Notes: generated by a model from the letters alone, not told the origin. Positions 18,783 through 31,929 are shown, numbered from the stretch's first letter. The stretch is DNA of 64,000 nt from Bradysia coprophila (GCF_014529535.1 NW_023503632.1:744001-808000); one strand, 5' to 3'. Made by a program: numbers and translations.

Positions 18783-19340
18783 TTGGTATTCAACTACTAA
18801 ATTTTCGATAAATAGGCAAGCGAGCCGACTAATTTCATCAATCGGTGTGCATCTCTCAAACGGTAAAAATCTCTATGATCTCCGTATTAGCTTGGTAGTC
18901 AACTACCAAATAATCGATTTATATATAGATAGGACGAATAATTACATCATGCGCATCTCTCGAATAGGAAACATCTTTTCGGCTAATTATTTTGGTAGTC
19001 TAACAAACTTTCAAATTGCAATGTCTGCTATGAGCGCTCGGTTACCAGATAACAAATAATAATAATTTGTCTCTTGTTGATTTGCTCATAGTAGCATTCC
19101 AATTTACCATCGTGGTAGTCAACTTCCAAATAATCGATTTATAAATAGACCAGCAGGACGAATAATTTCATCAGTCGGTGCCGTCGGTGCGCATCTCTCG
19201 AACAATCAACTTCTTCGCTGATAATTATTTTGGTGATCAACTACCGAACTTTCAAATTGCAATATCGGCTATGAGCGATTGGTTACCAACGAATAATAAT
19301 GATTTGCCTGGTGTTGATTTGTTCATTGCAATTTTAACTG
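18783..19340. repeat. Diverged tandem repeat, about three units
   Basis: Units start near 18783, 18892 and 19111. Each opens with TTGGTAGTCAACTACCAAAT or a variant, continues with ATCGATTTATA and GGACGAATAATTTCATCA, and then GCGCATCTCTCGAA. The second and third units share a further 110 nt, including ACTTTCAAATTGCAAT and GGTTACCA followed by AATAATAAT. The first unit is shorter. The TTGGTAGTCAACTACCAA segment is itself palindromic. Confidence 0.65.
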
Positions 19341-20455
19341 TAATCAATCAAATTACGTATTTGGCTGTAATCACCCTAAATTATGATTTCTGACACATGG
19401 ACTGCAAGGAAAAGAGTGGATGATGTAAGTGATTTTAAAGGGCTCATAGCTTTTCAGCAAAATAGAGAATGAAATTAGAGCGATGAAAAATTTCACTGTG
19501 GAATTTTTGCGACAGACTAGTTTGTGGAATTTGTAGAACCAACTGGAAATATTGAAGTTTTAAGTAGAATTTTGTGGAAATATTGGATTTTGAGTGGAAA
19601 TTAATCGAAAATTTAGGATTGTTCTGATGAATACATAATTGACTTCGAATCCGCTTCAATTAGATTTCTTAATCTTTTACTTGTATTTTTGTGTTGATAT
19701 TATCACTTCTAAAAACATGGAATTATTGGAATGGTTGGGCAGATTTTTTGCCAGTGGTTTCACCTCTCGGGTGATTAGAAAAGAGATAACATTTTGACAA
19801 TGATCCTGTAGAATAAAGTTGGGTCAGTTTTCCTTGTGGCTTTCTAATAAAAATATTTTAATTTTTTATTGATCGGGTTTTGAGAGGAAATTAAATCAAA
19901 TTAATTAATTGATAAAATGCACAAATAATGTTTTCAACAGCTGAAGTGAAATACCGCAAACCATAATGTTGTTACAATGCCTTCAGAAACATCTGTCGTA
20001 AAAAGTTGTTAATACCTACTTGCCTTGTAGAATAGAAAAACATTATGAAAATGTCGTAGTTGTATCTCAGGCCCTATGGGAATTCGGGGAATGCCCAAAA
20101 GGATTTTATACTTTCTGTTTGAACGAATAGTCTTTTACAGATGTTTGTCATTCATTGTCCGAATGGCCTTTAAGTAGCGAATAGATATGCAGCGAATGTA
20201 ACAGAAGCTTCGTTGGATGAACCGATTCAGTAGTCGGCATTATGTATGAAGTTCAGCGCCACTTAAATAAAAGCCGCCAGCAATTTTTAAAATTTTTATT
20301 TCCATAGGGTCTTAAGCTACAATCAATTATTCTAAATAAATTAACTAAATTATGACGCAAGTCTTCAACTGAAAAAGACAATTCCATTTAACTTAAACTT
20401 ATAATAATCGGAACGACTTCCATTCTTCATTCAGCAAATTAACTTAAATTTTCAG

Positions 20456-20461
20456 TTTATT
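20456..20461 (-). terminator. Candidate polyadenylation signal of the secreted-protein gene
   Basis: AATAAA on the minus strand about 180 nt after the stop codon. A second AATAAA lies at 20300-20295. Neither can be chosen without transcript data. Confidence 0.35.
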
Positions 20462-20640
20462 TTGTACACAACTTGTTCGGTTCTTGTTCAATGTTCTGCA
20501 ATGTTATATTTACTTATCACGCAAAGTAACTACTTCTGTTTACCAAGCATACCAACCATAATGTTTAACTCAATCAAATAACCATCACAAATACTACATC
20601 ATATAGTCGTCAAAAATACTCTTTTTTTATCGTCTCGTAA

Positions 20641-23600
20641 TTAGAGCTCATTATGAATGTATTCCGTTGTCACCTTTGCTTCACCGTCATGGAAATCTGC
20701 ACAGTCTACCGGGAATCGTACCTTGACATTTACAGAAAAAATTCAATCAGAAAATTGAAGTTGATTTCGAAACTTATTTGTTGTGTTTGGGATGTCTACT
20801 ACTAGTCATTTGCTCTGTAGTCTAGCGTGTGTTCCGTGGAAAATGTATAAGAATTTCGATTAATGGTTTTCGTGGTCTAGATACATATCGAAAGTTATGA
20901 CTCAACAGCAGGGACTACTTTCAGAAAAACATTTTCTCGAATTTTCCCAAATTTTGCCAAAAATGTTTTCCCGAACATAATCTCCGATCACACTGTCAAT
21001 GTAGTCAGGAACGTTCAAAAGACGATACGACGATAATATCGTTCGACAATTCTTCACCCAGGACGATAATATCGTCTAAATATAAAATTTTATATTGTCT
21101 AGACGATATTGTCGTTTTTTAACGATAATATCGTTCATTACATGTAAAACTGTCCCGCCACCTTCCCGTAAATAATATTTATCATAAAACACTTCAAGTG
21201 GATGTAAAATGAAGTAATTTCGCATGTTGATGCAGCTAATTGACTTACAAACCAATCATTTTGTTTTGATCAGCTTATTTCAAAACAAATTTTGCATATC
21301 CGGCGGTGGAAACGGAAAATTTTATATTTTTTTGAGAGATTAATCTAATGACTCAATTAGGTCTGAATCACATCAGTTCAGTCAAAATATAATGGAAAAT
21401 GAACATTGAATTATTTGGTATATAGAGAAATGTACGGGGAGTGAGGTATTCAGAATCTTTTACTTCATGATCCTTAACATACCACATGTCATGGCTGTCT
21501 AAAGGTTTCATGAGATTTAAGGTGAATGACATCTTGACAGCCATGTTCAACATAATTAGTCACTGCTTTGGAAAGCTGAGGTGTTAATTGAAGCTCCACG
21601 TTCAAAACCAGAGGCAGCAGAAAAATGTTGCTGAAGTGAATGTTTATAATGCAATATGACTCTATGTGGCTTGCTATAACATCTTCTGCCCAGCATTAAT
21701 AATTGAGTCTCGTACTTTTCTTGTTTAACGTTTTAGCAACCGAAATGATCGCAAATCTTTTATTTTTTTATCTTCGCCTATCAATAGCAGATAACTCGTC
21801 TTCTGAAAAGGTTAACGACATAATATGCGTTCGTTTCGCATCTATCACAACTGTCCAACAATATCGTCGAGATGAAATAAATGACCAAAATTCTTACCTG
21901 ACAATTATATGGTTCGTTGATCACGCCAAACAATGTCCAAAATGGTGTTCCAGTTTCTGAACTAATAAACCATGCAGCCGCCATACTACCGAATTTCGTA
22001 ATACCCGGCTTAATGCCGGCCAAACCTAATTGTTCGTTCGGATCGTGTGAATTCAATTCACACATAACATATTTATCACAATGTGGTGTACGCGTAGCAA
22101 ATCTATAGGCACGATGAACCTTTAGAACAGGTTCTATGACCTAAAAATGAAATATTAAAAAGAAAAAAATTACAAAAAAAAACGAAATTTCTTCCACACA
22201 TCTTCTTCGTCTATATCAAGTGACCTCAATGGTGACTGAAAGAGTTTGTATATTCATCATTACCTCTAAATTGACAGTATCGGTTAATTTATCGCTCAGC
22301 TCTGTGGCGTTGAACTTTTGCAGTAATCCTCTGGCTTTGCCCAATTTAAACAAATCTTTGACGTAATTTACCGCTGGCTTCACGTAGGTGATTGATGCGA
22401 TTTTCGCATTTAAATGTTGTCGCGATACGTGATCGACCAATGTTGATAGCGTTTCGCTGGGTCGGGTCGGATCGAACAGGGCGTGCTTGGGAATGCCTTG
22501 GGACTGTAAGAATCCGTTGAACATCAGTTGAGCCGTGCCAAAGTAACTGAAAACGAGTTGGTTTTAATTCCTGGTTTTCAAATATTGTCTGAGTAGCTAG
22601 CGGGTTGCAGGATATTATAGTCTCAGTATTAAAGAAGAAGCTGGCAGAAATTAGGAAGTCAGGTTAGGTCAGACTGTTTGCATATTATCTTTCCAAAAAC
22701 ACCTTCCATTCATCCTGGGTGATATTATTGTCCAGGGCAATAATATCGGCCAGAGGGTAATATTATCGTGTTCTGGGCGATACTGATTGCTTTTTCAATG
22801 AATGTCATCACTGAGCGATAATATTGTCGAGAACTGCATATTTTCGTCTTTTGCACGTTTTTATCGTTCGAACCGCTAATCATACGGTAGAAACGTTTCG
22901 TCTCCAAGAATCTTGGTTTGACTGTCTGGATTCTCTTATGCTAAATTTTTTTTCTGAAAATCCCTGTTTATGAGTCGTAAATGAAGCTTTTTTAGAGAGA
23001 GAACACCAATGACGTTCCGCACACCCTTTTAAATCAACTAGTAAGGAGTATTATCTTGTCACAGAGACTTAATCTCTTACATTTTACAGTCCTAATTATA
23101 CTTCATTAAAGTACCAATCGGTCGAAAATTAAGAAAGCGATTCATTTTTGATATTTACTTTATCTGAATTCTCTGTTGATTGACTGGAGAGCGATTACGA
23201 CATCAATTCTCTTTCCTCTACTATTCTATGTCAATTCTACCGATAGAGGACGATTCGCTATTTCACTGAAAGATGCCGCTGCAGCAAAACCAATGTCAAC
23301 AGAAATTAAAAAAAATTACTCGACGGATTTTAGTAAAATAAAATGCCATCGTATATGACTCCGGACTCTGAACAGCAATCCGTTTTTCAATTAGCCCTAC
23401 ATTTTCTTCTCTAAGGGTTTAAAAAAACGCTTGCTATCGTTTCATAGCTTTTTTAAGACTCATATCGCCAAGCTGATATACGCACGATTGAAAAATTGAT
23501 TGCTGTTCCAGAGTCCTGAGGTCATGTACATTTTATTTGACTAAATCCGTCGGGTAAAAAGTTTAATATTTTTCTATTTACATTGGCGTTGTTGCAGCGA

Positions 23601-26600
23601 CATCTTTCAGTGGAACAGCGAATCGCACTCTATCGATAGAATTGAGAAAAGAGAACTAATGCTGTAATCCCTCTACTGATTGATTGTTCTTCTGATATCA
23701 TTCTACTCGGGGCTAAAACTGTACGGACATGCAAATCCAACAGTGATGGCTGTATCAAATTTTGACACATTAACTGTATGCCAATTGATGAATAATTATA
23801 TCGAATTAAATCGATAAATTGTGAATAATGAAATTGTATGCTGGCAGGTAAATGGCCAGATACAAAATCAATGTCAGTGTCCCAATCACCAATATTGACC
23901 GTGTGCTGTAGGCATCAAGTGTGAACATACATGAATGCGAACTAAGTAAATATAGAACGTAAAAGTATAAGAAAGAAGAAAACGATTATTACGCTTGTCG
24001 TACAAGTGAAATAATATACAAAGTTGCAATCATATGACTCGGTTGACTTGGTGTATATACTAATACACATCACAAAATCATATATTTCTTCGACTTGGCC
24101 GTACCGTCTTTTATTGAATATTAATATGTTGTATGTTTGGTTATATATACGTACGGCAAATAAATATAACGGTACCATAAATAAACGGAGGTGCTTAACG
24201 AATGGAATGTAATACTTAACTGTTTTGTCATCATCAATAAAAATCGTAATCATTAAGTATTTTCGTCTGAATTTTTTGTTTTTTTTTAGCAGAAACCATA
24301 ATTTCGGTTATTCAGTTTGGTTTTCTGTTTATTTTGCAAAGCCGAGAAAAAACCCACTAATAAAACATCATTGACCCATATGACACGAACCTAATGCGTT
24401 ACACGTAATATATTGATTGTGATAAATTTTGTTCGATTATCTCTGTCGTCCGAATTTGCATAATAAATTTGATAGAGTTGTTTGTATCTATTCGGGACTG
24501 GGTTACCATTGATGGTGTCGCTGAAGTTTTAATAGCCAAACAGTTAGTAAAAGTAGAACTGATTTCATTAAAATCGTTCTAGAATGTCTGACTGATCGCT
24601 TAATATGCAAATGAGGATTACATTTTTGGCATGAATTTCGTAATTTCGCTTAACGAGGTTTGATTAGAAGAAGCTCTCAACAATTGATTTGTATTTGATT
24701 TGTTCGTTTATAGAAATCACTATAACAACCTTTTACGGCCAATAAGTGCAGTCTGGACCACCGGCTTGTCATAACTTCCAAACCACACCTTAAAACCACA
24801 GTATGTTAATACTCTCTGAGGAAAGTTATGTGCTCGCCTAAATGTAGGCTAGACATATGCACACAAATTCATAGTATTTGGGTTATGTCATACGAGTCAC
24901 ATTGTTGCAGCCACTAAACACGCTGCAACTACCCGAATGGTGAAACTTGAGTGAACTTTGGAACGTCTGACACGGGAATTGAACACAAATCATTTTGGTC
25001 GTAGGCTAGTATGTAAACACTGAGCCATCCCGTCCGTAATTGACGTGTGGATAGGGTTCCCATTGAGCTGTATCTTTCCCGCGTCTCTTTCTTAATTATG
25101 ATCTTCTTCGACTGATTTACAGAGTTTCAACTTACCGTTGATAAACCGCTGGATCCGCAATATAATTTGCCCAATCTGCCATGTACAGAATGAATGTCTT
25201 TAGCCATCTTCGTCTGAACGACTGATTGTGCAGCGAGCTGAATAGTCTGTCGTAATCTAATTTACCATCACGACCGGTGAAACCCTGAAAATGAAATAAT
25301 TTGCTTTTAATGACACTGTTCAGTGGCCTTTGTCAGTCAAAATAAATGGAAGGGCCTAGTTTAATGTCCTATTAATTGATTCAAAGTGATTCTGCTGAGA
25401 AATCGTTGAAACGTGTTGAGGGTGAATTTCAGAGAATTATTGTTAGGTGAATTGATCTAAACCACAGCGCTGCTCTTAGCATGAACACTGAGTTGACAAG
25501 TGTCAAATTTGGAGGCTTTAGTGATATAAGAGGTACCGCGAAGCAGTGCTGTACCTAAACGCTCCGAAATGAATCAACATCCGTATTAGATTTATGGCAT
25601 TAAAATTTAACCCTTTGTCAAACTAAGGTACGGCGGACTCATACAATCTTTATAAAAGTATGAATGAATTACCACGGCACCGGTAACTCTACTGTTTATT
25701 AATAAATGGTGATCGTATCAGAAAAAGTGCATCAGTAGATGCAAAACGAAAGAAGCATTCTCTCCTATTCGATTTGACATCTATTCATCATGCACGAAAA
25801 TACATCTTGTAAGTAAATTCAGTCGTGCTCTTTTTCGAGTTGAGTTCTTCGAAAATTTCACTCAGCATTTTTCCATAAAATTGGAGCATAGATCATCTGT
25901 TAGCTCTTCTTGTCTCTGATTGATATGAAACTCAACACAATTTTAGTTGGTCAAAATTACTAAACCAAATATTTTATTGACGCCATTCCCGTAAAAGGTT
26001 CATTTAAGTACCTTGTATACATTTCAACATGACCAGTCATACAAATTTCAATGTCAGTCTTCCAGAGGTTGATACATCGAATTACAATGTTAAAATGCTG
26101 ACAGTGGAATGTTGTCTACCTGACCATTTTTTAACATTTTTTTATCTTCTTTTTGTCTTCTTCAAACTTGATATTACAAACATTAACAAGTAACACAATA
26201 TCCACGTAAAAAGTGGATGGTGTATGCTGTATAAAAACCTAATGCATTTCTAATGTAATATCATAGAAAAAACCGAAACAGTGAGCAAGCAGCACAGTAA
26301 ATAGACCTTTTTAAAAGCGATGTTTTGCTCCGTTGGTTGATGAACTTAAAGTGTTAATGTAATTGATAACCAGAAAGAGTCATTTCTGTTGTGCAGCTAC
26401 GAAAAATGCACCGGTACTTACCTTGAATATTGAATGTACGCCCGACTTTTTCCACAATGCTTCAGCCAATTCGGAATTCGAGAAATGATCCCAAATCACG
26501 TGAATTTTCTCTAAGAACGGCGGTAAGACCCAGGCGTGTTCCTTATGTTTGGCATGAATTTCATCACCTTCAGGTCCCGTAAACGAATTGTACGCCTGCA

Positions 26601-27135
26601 CAACCATCGGCAATAAACTCATCAACCCGTCTTGAGCATCATTACTACCACGACCTTGTTCCTTATTCGTATTAATAAACGCTGACGCAATATTGATTAT
26701 CGTATCGATACCAATGCCTCCATTCTGGGCGTCGTTTGAACGTTTCTGTCTGCCATTGGCATCCGTATCCGAATTGCTGCTGGTAAACATTTCCAACACA
26801 TTACTAATGATCGACGGATCGAATCCACCACCACTTCCACCACTATTAGCCATTAAACTTCCTATTCCGGATATGATCTGAGCGGCACCGATACCGCCTC
26901 CATCCGATTTACCAGCAGCACCATCCGGTTGCATCATATTACCGATCAACGAAGCAATTCCGCCCAGGCCATTGCCACCACCATTCTGATTGGCTATCGT
27001 TTCCTGGAGAAATGTGGTTGCCATGTCCAGAAACGGATTTGAATCATCGTCATCACTACTAGGTCGTTGTGTCGAATGTTGCCAGGATTTATCCACCGAA
27101 ACGATGGCGATGAATATGATAATTTGAAGATTCAT
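20641..27135 (-). CDS. Conserved insect secreted protein, function unknown, five exons
   Basis: Exons on the minus strand are 27135-26422, 25284-25136, 22546-22264, 22140-21898 and 20721-20641 (stop TAA). All junctions are GT-AG with matching phases, giving 489 residues. The start MNLQIIIFIAIVSVDKSWQ looks like a short signal peptide. Residues 52-105 are rich in Gly, Ser and Asn, and a dibasic RQKR at 129-132 could be a furin-type cleavage site. The C-terminal two-thirds, from about 195, is dense and ordered: KLDYDRLFSSLHNQSFRRRW, then TPHCDKYVMCELN and FGSMAAAWFISSETGTPFW, ending KVTTEYIHNEL. I recall proteins of this type in other insects without a known function. Cysteines in the last exons suggest disulphides. 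Another ATG upstream of 27135 is not present in frame. No catalytic motif is recognised. Confidence 0.85.
20722..21897 (-). other. Intron 4 of the secreted-protein gene
   Basis: Donor GTAAGA follows TGTCAG (end of exon 4) and the acceptor is CTGTAAATGTCAAG. The intron contains a small cluster of CGATAATATCG palindromes at about 21008-21150, and no other gene. Confidence 0.75.
21008..21150. repeat. CGATAATATCG palindrome cluster, copy 2
   Basis: Five copies of ACGATAATATCGT or its variants lie within 140 nt, in both orientations, including GACGATAATATCGTCTA and AACGATAATATCGTTC. Flanks resemble the 54-kb copy only near the core. It is probably a short decayed member of that family. Confidence 0.55.
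22718..22865. repeat. CGATAATATCG palindrome cluster, copy 3
   Basis: It contains GGTGATATTATTGTCC, GGCAATAATATCGGCC, GGTAATATTATCGTG and GCGATAATATTGTCG within about 150 nt. The composition is most like the copy in the ceramidase intron (4600-5200), with which it also shares AACTGCATATTTTCGTC. Confidence 0.5.
23173..23690. repeat. Foldback element of about 520 bp
   Basis: The left arm (23173-23380) and right arm (23480-23690) are inverted copies with scattered differences. Examples are GAAAGATGCCGCTGCAGCAA against TTGTTGCAGCGACATCTTTC, and GACTCCGGACTCTGAACAGC against GCTGTTCCAGAGTCCTGAGG. The arms are about 210 nt around a 100-nt centre. No transposase is present. I see only one copy in this window. 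Confidence 0.7.
24960..25045 (-). repeat. tRNA-like (SINE) head with pol III boxes
   Basis: On the minus strand it reads GGATGGCTCAGTG (box A-like) and, about 40 nt later, GTGTTCAATTCCCGTG (box B-like). Paired arms of a working tRNA are not all present, so this is best taken as the tRNA-derived head of a SINE. The SINE body would continue below 24960 but I cannot define its end. Confidence 0.45.
25285..26421 (-). other. Intron 1 of the secreted-protein gene
   Basis: Donor GTAAGT follows TTCAAG and acceptor TTTTCAG precedes GGTTTCACC. I see no repeat or gene of note inside. Confidence 0.75.
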
Positions 27136-30100
27136 CTTTCGGTTTGTATAGTTCCAGTGACCCAATTTTTAATTCGTTAAATTACAAGAAAAAAAAACGG
27201 CGACACGAATGAGAGAACCAAAATAGAACAACGGAGAATTTTATGTCGATTAACGTATATATAACACTGTGGTGTGTATGTACCGCTGATCACATTGATT
27301 CGCACTGAATAATAATTAATTTACTTTATTGGCACACTAAAAATGCGTGTATTATGTGGGCCAGACTTCCTGAATTATTACAAAATAGAACTTTCGAAAA
27401 GAAAACAATTTTTGTCGGTGAGACTATCACATTCGAAATTAAAAGGTTCTTTCTTCACCAACAGAAATTTTTTGTACTTAAATCCACGTCAACACAATAA
27501 GAAGTTTGAACAATATCTGATTCAACAAGTTAACCAGAGTCACTCTATAACAGTATTATCCGCACATAACACTTCTTCTGGTTCTTGTACAAATACCTGC
27601 GCAATGGCATAACAAACAAGTTACCTGAAGAAAGAGCAATATAATCGAAGTGAAAAATGTGTGTAGTTACCATACACCATTGTGTGTAAGTATGCAAAGA
27701 AAGCAGTTCAAGAAACGTTCTTTCAGTGAACAGTGGTGAAATGGGAGTATATGTGCCTATTCATTCTTTTGAAGAAATAGAGACTGGTTTATGATATAAA
27801 CAGATCGGTCGATTGATCTATAACTAGATGGCCACTAGATCGTCGAATATGCGTTGAATGTACCAACTGCATATTCATCTGCAGCGAGAATTCTCACCAA
27901 TTTTTTTTTTACAAAACTAAATACCGATTTCATTTCCTGTTCTACTTTTATTCCTGGTATTATGGAAATAAAAACGCCTCACTCACGTTCACTCACTCAA
28001 TTCGCCACTGTTGAGTCATCAAACCAAAACAAATATTATAACAATTTGCAAGCAACAACTCAGCCGAGTAAAGCTGCTAGTACCATAATGCGATCGGTCA
28101 TTATTATGATGTTGTATACACGTATGAATATATGAGATTTAAAGCATTCGTAATTTGTATGCTCATGCATTGCATATTTTACAGTACTCACTGAATGTTC
28201 GCTTATTATACCTTATATAGCGATGCAGTGCTAATAATCTGATCTGAACGGCAATCGGATTAAATGTGTTACTTTATTTGTGGAAAGAATCTCCTCGGCT
28301 CTAGTTGGATAAGAAATAAGACTGCGAGGCAGGGAACAAAAAGTTATTTATTTGTTCCTATGGAGCTGTGCCAAAGACTGTATCATACAGCTTGAGTAAT
28401 AGATTTTTAGACTCAGCGAAATATTCATTCACGTCAACACATAGATAGCTTCATAATATGCATGAGGCGAGAGACACTGTTATGTCGTCATTTCTTTATA
28501 TTGATGGAAGCGTTTTTTCATAGTTTTAGTAACTTGTACCCAAAATAGTTATTTACAATAATATACCAGCATACGATTCGGTGTTGCATACATCGTTTTA
28601 TGCAATGAAGAAAATGAAATACATCCCGACGTTAGGCGTGGTGTAACGCCAGTAACCCGTAGCTTTTATCGCACTAGTACGAAAAAATGTGTTCATAAGA
28701 CACCCGCTGTGTAAGTTGTAAATATCATCACCATTCTCACTCTAAATTTGGACTTCTTATTAATTAATTAAGGAGGTTTTAGCACAAAAGTAAGGAGAAA
28801 TAAGGAAATTGTTAGTTGAAAGGAAAAATTAGGAGAAATTTTTCGATAAAAATCGAAATTATTCTAAGATGAAACGCATTATTGTTTATTTTGACGTATC
28901 GTTTTTGTAAAATTAACTTTTATCACGATGAAAATTTGAATATTTTGGGTGCTTTTAAGGCTTGAATTAGATTCTTAGCAAAGCTTAGCTTTACCAATTA
29001 TCACTGTAATTGCGCTTCAAAATTCAAAATAAAATTTTGACGTACCTATCGTTTTTGTAGGGTAGCAGTTTTCAATCAGTTTTCGATGCGACAAAATTTT
29101 TGAAATTTAAGACGTGAATTCTTACTTGACCCCACCCTCAAGTTTAAATTGCTGGATTAGATTTTGATCTCGTTAACTGCAAAAGCTGTTGTTTGTTATC
29201 CCGCTCGAATTTCGAAAAAGTAATAAATTGGTGAAAGTATAAACGTATAAATTTGAAAGAAGTAAGTGTAAATAAGGCTAAAACCTTGAATTGTTTGTAA
29301 TAAGGACGCATGTCTGAGACAATGTTAAGGGTGATTTACATGTTAAATCAAATAGTTCTACTCGAGACTCTTCAGCCGAGAAGCGGCGTGGAACCACAAA
29401 AATATATGTTAAAGCAGTCATGTTGGAACGATCATGAGCTACGAAACCACCTTTTTATTAGAGTTCTTTGTGTTGAATAATACAAAAAATTATTTTTGCC
29501 ACGCAGCGAATTTTTTTCTTCTTAATTTTGATCAATAGAAGAAACTGACAAACTAAAATGAAAAATCATAATATTTAAATGTGTGTGTGACAGCTCCGTG
29601 TACATACAGGTAAAAGGGACTCCTAATGTCAAAAGTAAAGGGCTCATAACGTCAAAACCACAGCAAAGTTGACGTTTTTGTGTTAGTGGTGTGTGATATA
29701 ATTTTTCAATGAATTTCGGGTCATAATTCCTCTATGATTTTGATTTCCGTCGATGAAATTTGCAAAAAATAATGAAAATAAGGATTTTTTTAATAAAATA
29801 AGGAGGTTTTTATAAAAATAAGGAAAAATAAGGAAATAAGGAGGTGTGAGAGGCCTTATCATCACTAAATGGCATTGTAGAATTTATGCATTCCATTTCG
29901 GCCTCGCCTCGAGTTACCAATTTCCTTAAAATCTACATTTAAGCACGAGTTATGAAAATAGCTCTGCAAAATTCTGCCGTAATTTGCAGAAAAGTTTAGT
30001 GATGTCATGTTAGTTTTGTTTAAATTTTTCACTAAGTTCTTCATGCAAATTTACGACAGAATTAGTGAAATTCTTCCGAAGGATAAAGAACAAAAGTTTT

Positions 30101-30146
30101 TCCGATGAATTTGGCTAATTGAGACTAAGTAACATATAGCTATTTT

Positions 30147-30265
30147 GCTAACTAGTTAGTAAATAAGTTTGTTTTGCGCACTAGATGTGAGTTTGCAGAT
30201 ACGAGCGGAGCGAGTTCGGCAACACATCGTGTGCGCAAAACAAGCCCATTTACTAACGTGTTAGC
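30147..30265. repeat. Hairpin repeat with GAGCGGAGCGAG tip
   Basis: The left arm GTTAGTAAATAAGTTTGTTT and TGCGCACTAGATGTG pair with CACATCGTGTGCGCAAAACA and the following CATTTACTAACGTGTTAGC. The loop carries ACGAGCGGAGCGAG. The element is non-coding. Confidence 0.65.
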
Positions 30266-30520
30266 AACAACTTTTTATCTACTGTTAGTTGAAATATTCA
30301 TAATTTTCAAGCAAAACACATCAACACAAAATCCTGCTACACATGATCGTAGTAGGATTCTGTCAATTGCGTGCGCATAAGTTGCTATATTGGTTATATG
30401 CATTAAGCATATAACTAAGTATATAAACTTATGCGTACGGAAATTTTAGTGTGTAAATTGACTGTCTTTGCTAACTAGATTAATGCTGAAAAATATGAAC
30501 TTTTTCAACTTACAGTAGAT

Positions 30521-31454
30521 AAGGTAAGCGAGGTAGTAGCTGACCGTCTAAGCAATTGTTCAACTGGTCATCAGTATCTCAGGATGATTTCGATGAAGCT
30601 AAGTTTTTCCTTCGTCAGAATTTAATTTGATCTGTTCCCATTCCGTAGAATATCAGAAATATTTACAATTAATTAATTTTTATTGTAAAAAACTGATTTT
30701 ACTGAAGCACTGTTTTTGATGCAGTATACAGGCAGCTATAGCTGACCACTAAAAAACGGATGTTTTTATACCTGACCAGTCTTGTTGCAGTAGTTGACCG
30801 CTACAAAATTAAGACATTTTTCACATTTTTCGCAATAATTTCGCATTATTCGACACATTTTCACTCTTAATTCACTGATATTAACCAATTTCAACGATAA
30901 AAACGCATAAAAACACAAAATATCAACGAATTTTAATCACATCATTTTGTACACAACAATGCACATGGAACACATTTGCACATTTGTCACATGAAGAAAA
31001 ATGTACGGAATTTGGTGCGGTCAACTACACAAACATGGCATATTTTTGATGCAATGTTTTGACCACCATGTAATTAATCAAATATTAACTTTTAGACGCT
31101 ATTTATGTTAATAATAGTAATTGTCGAACTATTTACTACCTAAAAACACCAAAACTTTGTCCATTAATAATTCTTTTGTCAATAAAAACCTTAAATTAGA
31201 CCACACCGATCTTACGATTTTCTTAAGAAATGTGCAACTTTGTACTGAGATGGTGCACTGGTTTCATTTTATGGTTTTATCAAATAAGTAAACATAATAA
31301 TCGAATTATTTTCATGAAAAAATTAATCTTTAGGCTCTAAAGATTAATTATAACGTTAATTTGCGTATTTTCATTTGTAATTATTTTCCAAAACTGATAA
31401 ATAATGTAGCTGGTCAGGTACACCTGCACGGTCAGCTATACCCCCGCTTACCTT
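30521..31454. mobile_element. Non-autonomous DNA transposon with AAGGTAAGCG ends
   Basis: The left end is AAGGTAAGCGAGGTAGTAGC followed by TGACCGT. The right end is its inverted counterpart, ACGGTCAGCTATACCCCCGC followed by TTACCTT. Subterminal copies of AGCTGACC or its complement recur at about 30733, 30770 and 31410. Length is about 934 bp with no coding capacity. The superfamily is not clear, and no target duplication is obvious. Confidence 0.65.
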
Positions 31455-31468
31455 AATAGTACATTTTC

Positions 31469-31584
31469 TACCTTGGTGTATATTTCGAGAATAACTTCGT
31501 ATGTACAATTGTATATAACGAGCGCCAGCGAGTGTATATACAATTGTACATAAGAAGTGATTCGAGAAATATACATCAAGGTAG
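31469..31584. repeat. Hairpin repeat with GAGCGCCAGCGAG tip
   Basis: The arms CTACCTTGGTGTATATTTCG (31469 on) and CGAGAAATATACATCAAGGT (ending about 31583) are inverted copies and continue inward through ACAATTGTATATA. The tip is ACGAGCGCCAGCGAG. It abuts the element ending at 31454 and the long inverted repeat beginning at 31593. Confidence 0.65.
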
Positions 31585-31929
31585 AACAATGTTTTATCTC
31601 CTGCAAGCTGATATTTCATACATTAGCGAAATTACCACAAAAATTTGGATTTAATTAATTAAGCATGTTGTTTTAAAACGCATTCACAACAAAAACGAGC
31701 CATCAGAACAGTCGGAGCGTTTGCTGCGACAGAGCCCCGTACAAACCCGTATATCTATTGCGTACGTGACCCTAGTGCGTCTGTCACCCTACTTTGACCG
31801 TAAGCCTATGCGCCGGTTAAAGTAGTTAAAGTAAAATTATTATGTAATGTGTACATCTTAGAAATTGCGCATAGCGCAATTACGAAGCCCCGTACGACGT
31901 TCCTTTCAAATAAAACAAAAATTTCAAAT

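Larger units (their letters stand above)
18541..20640. other. Tail-to-tail spacer between p38 and the secreted-protein gene
   Basis: Downstream of the LINE the rest of the original p38 3' UTR is expected, but its polyadenylation site cannot be fixed. A diverged tandem repeat occupies 18783-19340. No gene is visible between 19340 and 20640. The last part should be the 3' UTR of the minus-strand gene, with AATAAA signals on the minus strand at about 20461-20456 and 20300-20295. Confidence 0.6.
22547..25135 (-). other. Intron 2 of the secreted-protein gene
   Basis: A 2.6-kb intron with donor GTAAGT and acceptor TTTTCAG. It holds a CGATAATATCG-family cluster (22718-22865), a large inverted repeat (23173-23690) and a tRNA-like, SINE-type segment on the minus strand (about 24960-25045). 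No coding region is seen in it. Confidence 0.7.

Noticed and set aside
27133-27165. N-terminal extension of the secreted protein from a TTG at 27165
   Set aside because: There is no ATG upstream in frame; the ATG at 27135 directly gives a signal peptide.
27343-27612. 89-codon open frame upstream of the secreted-protein gene
   Set aside because: No homology by eye, no splice or signal context; consistent with chance.
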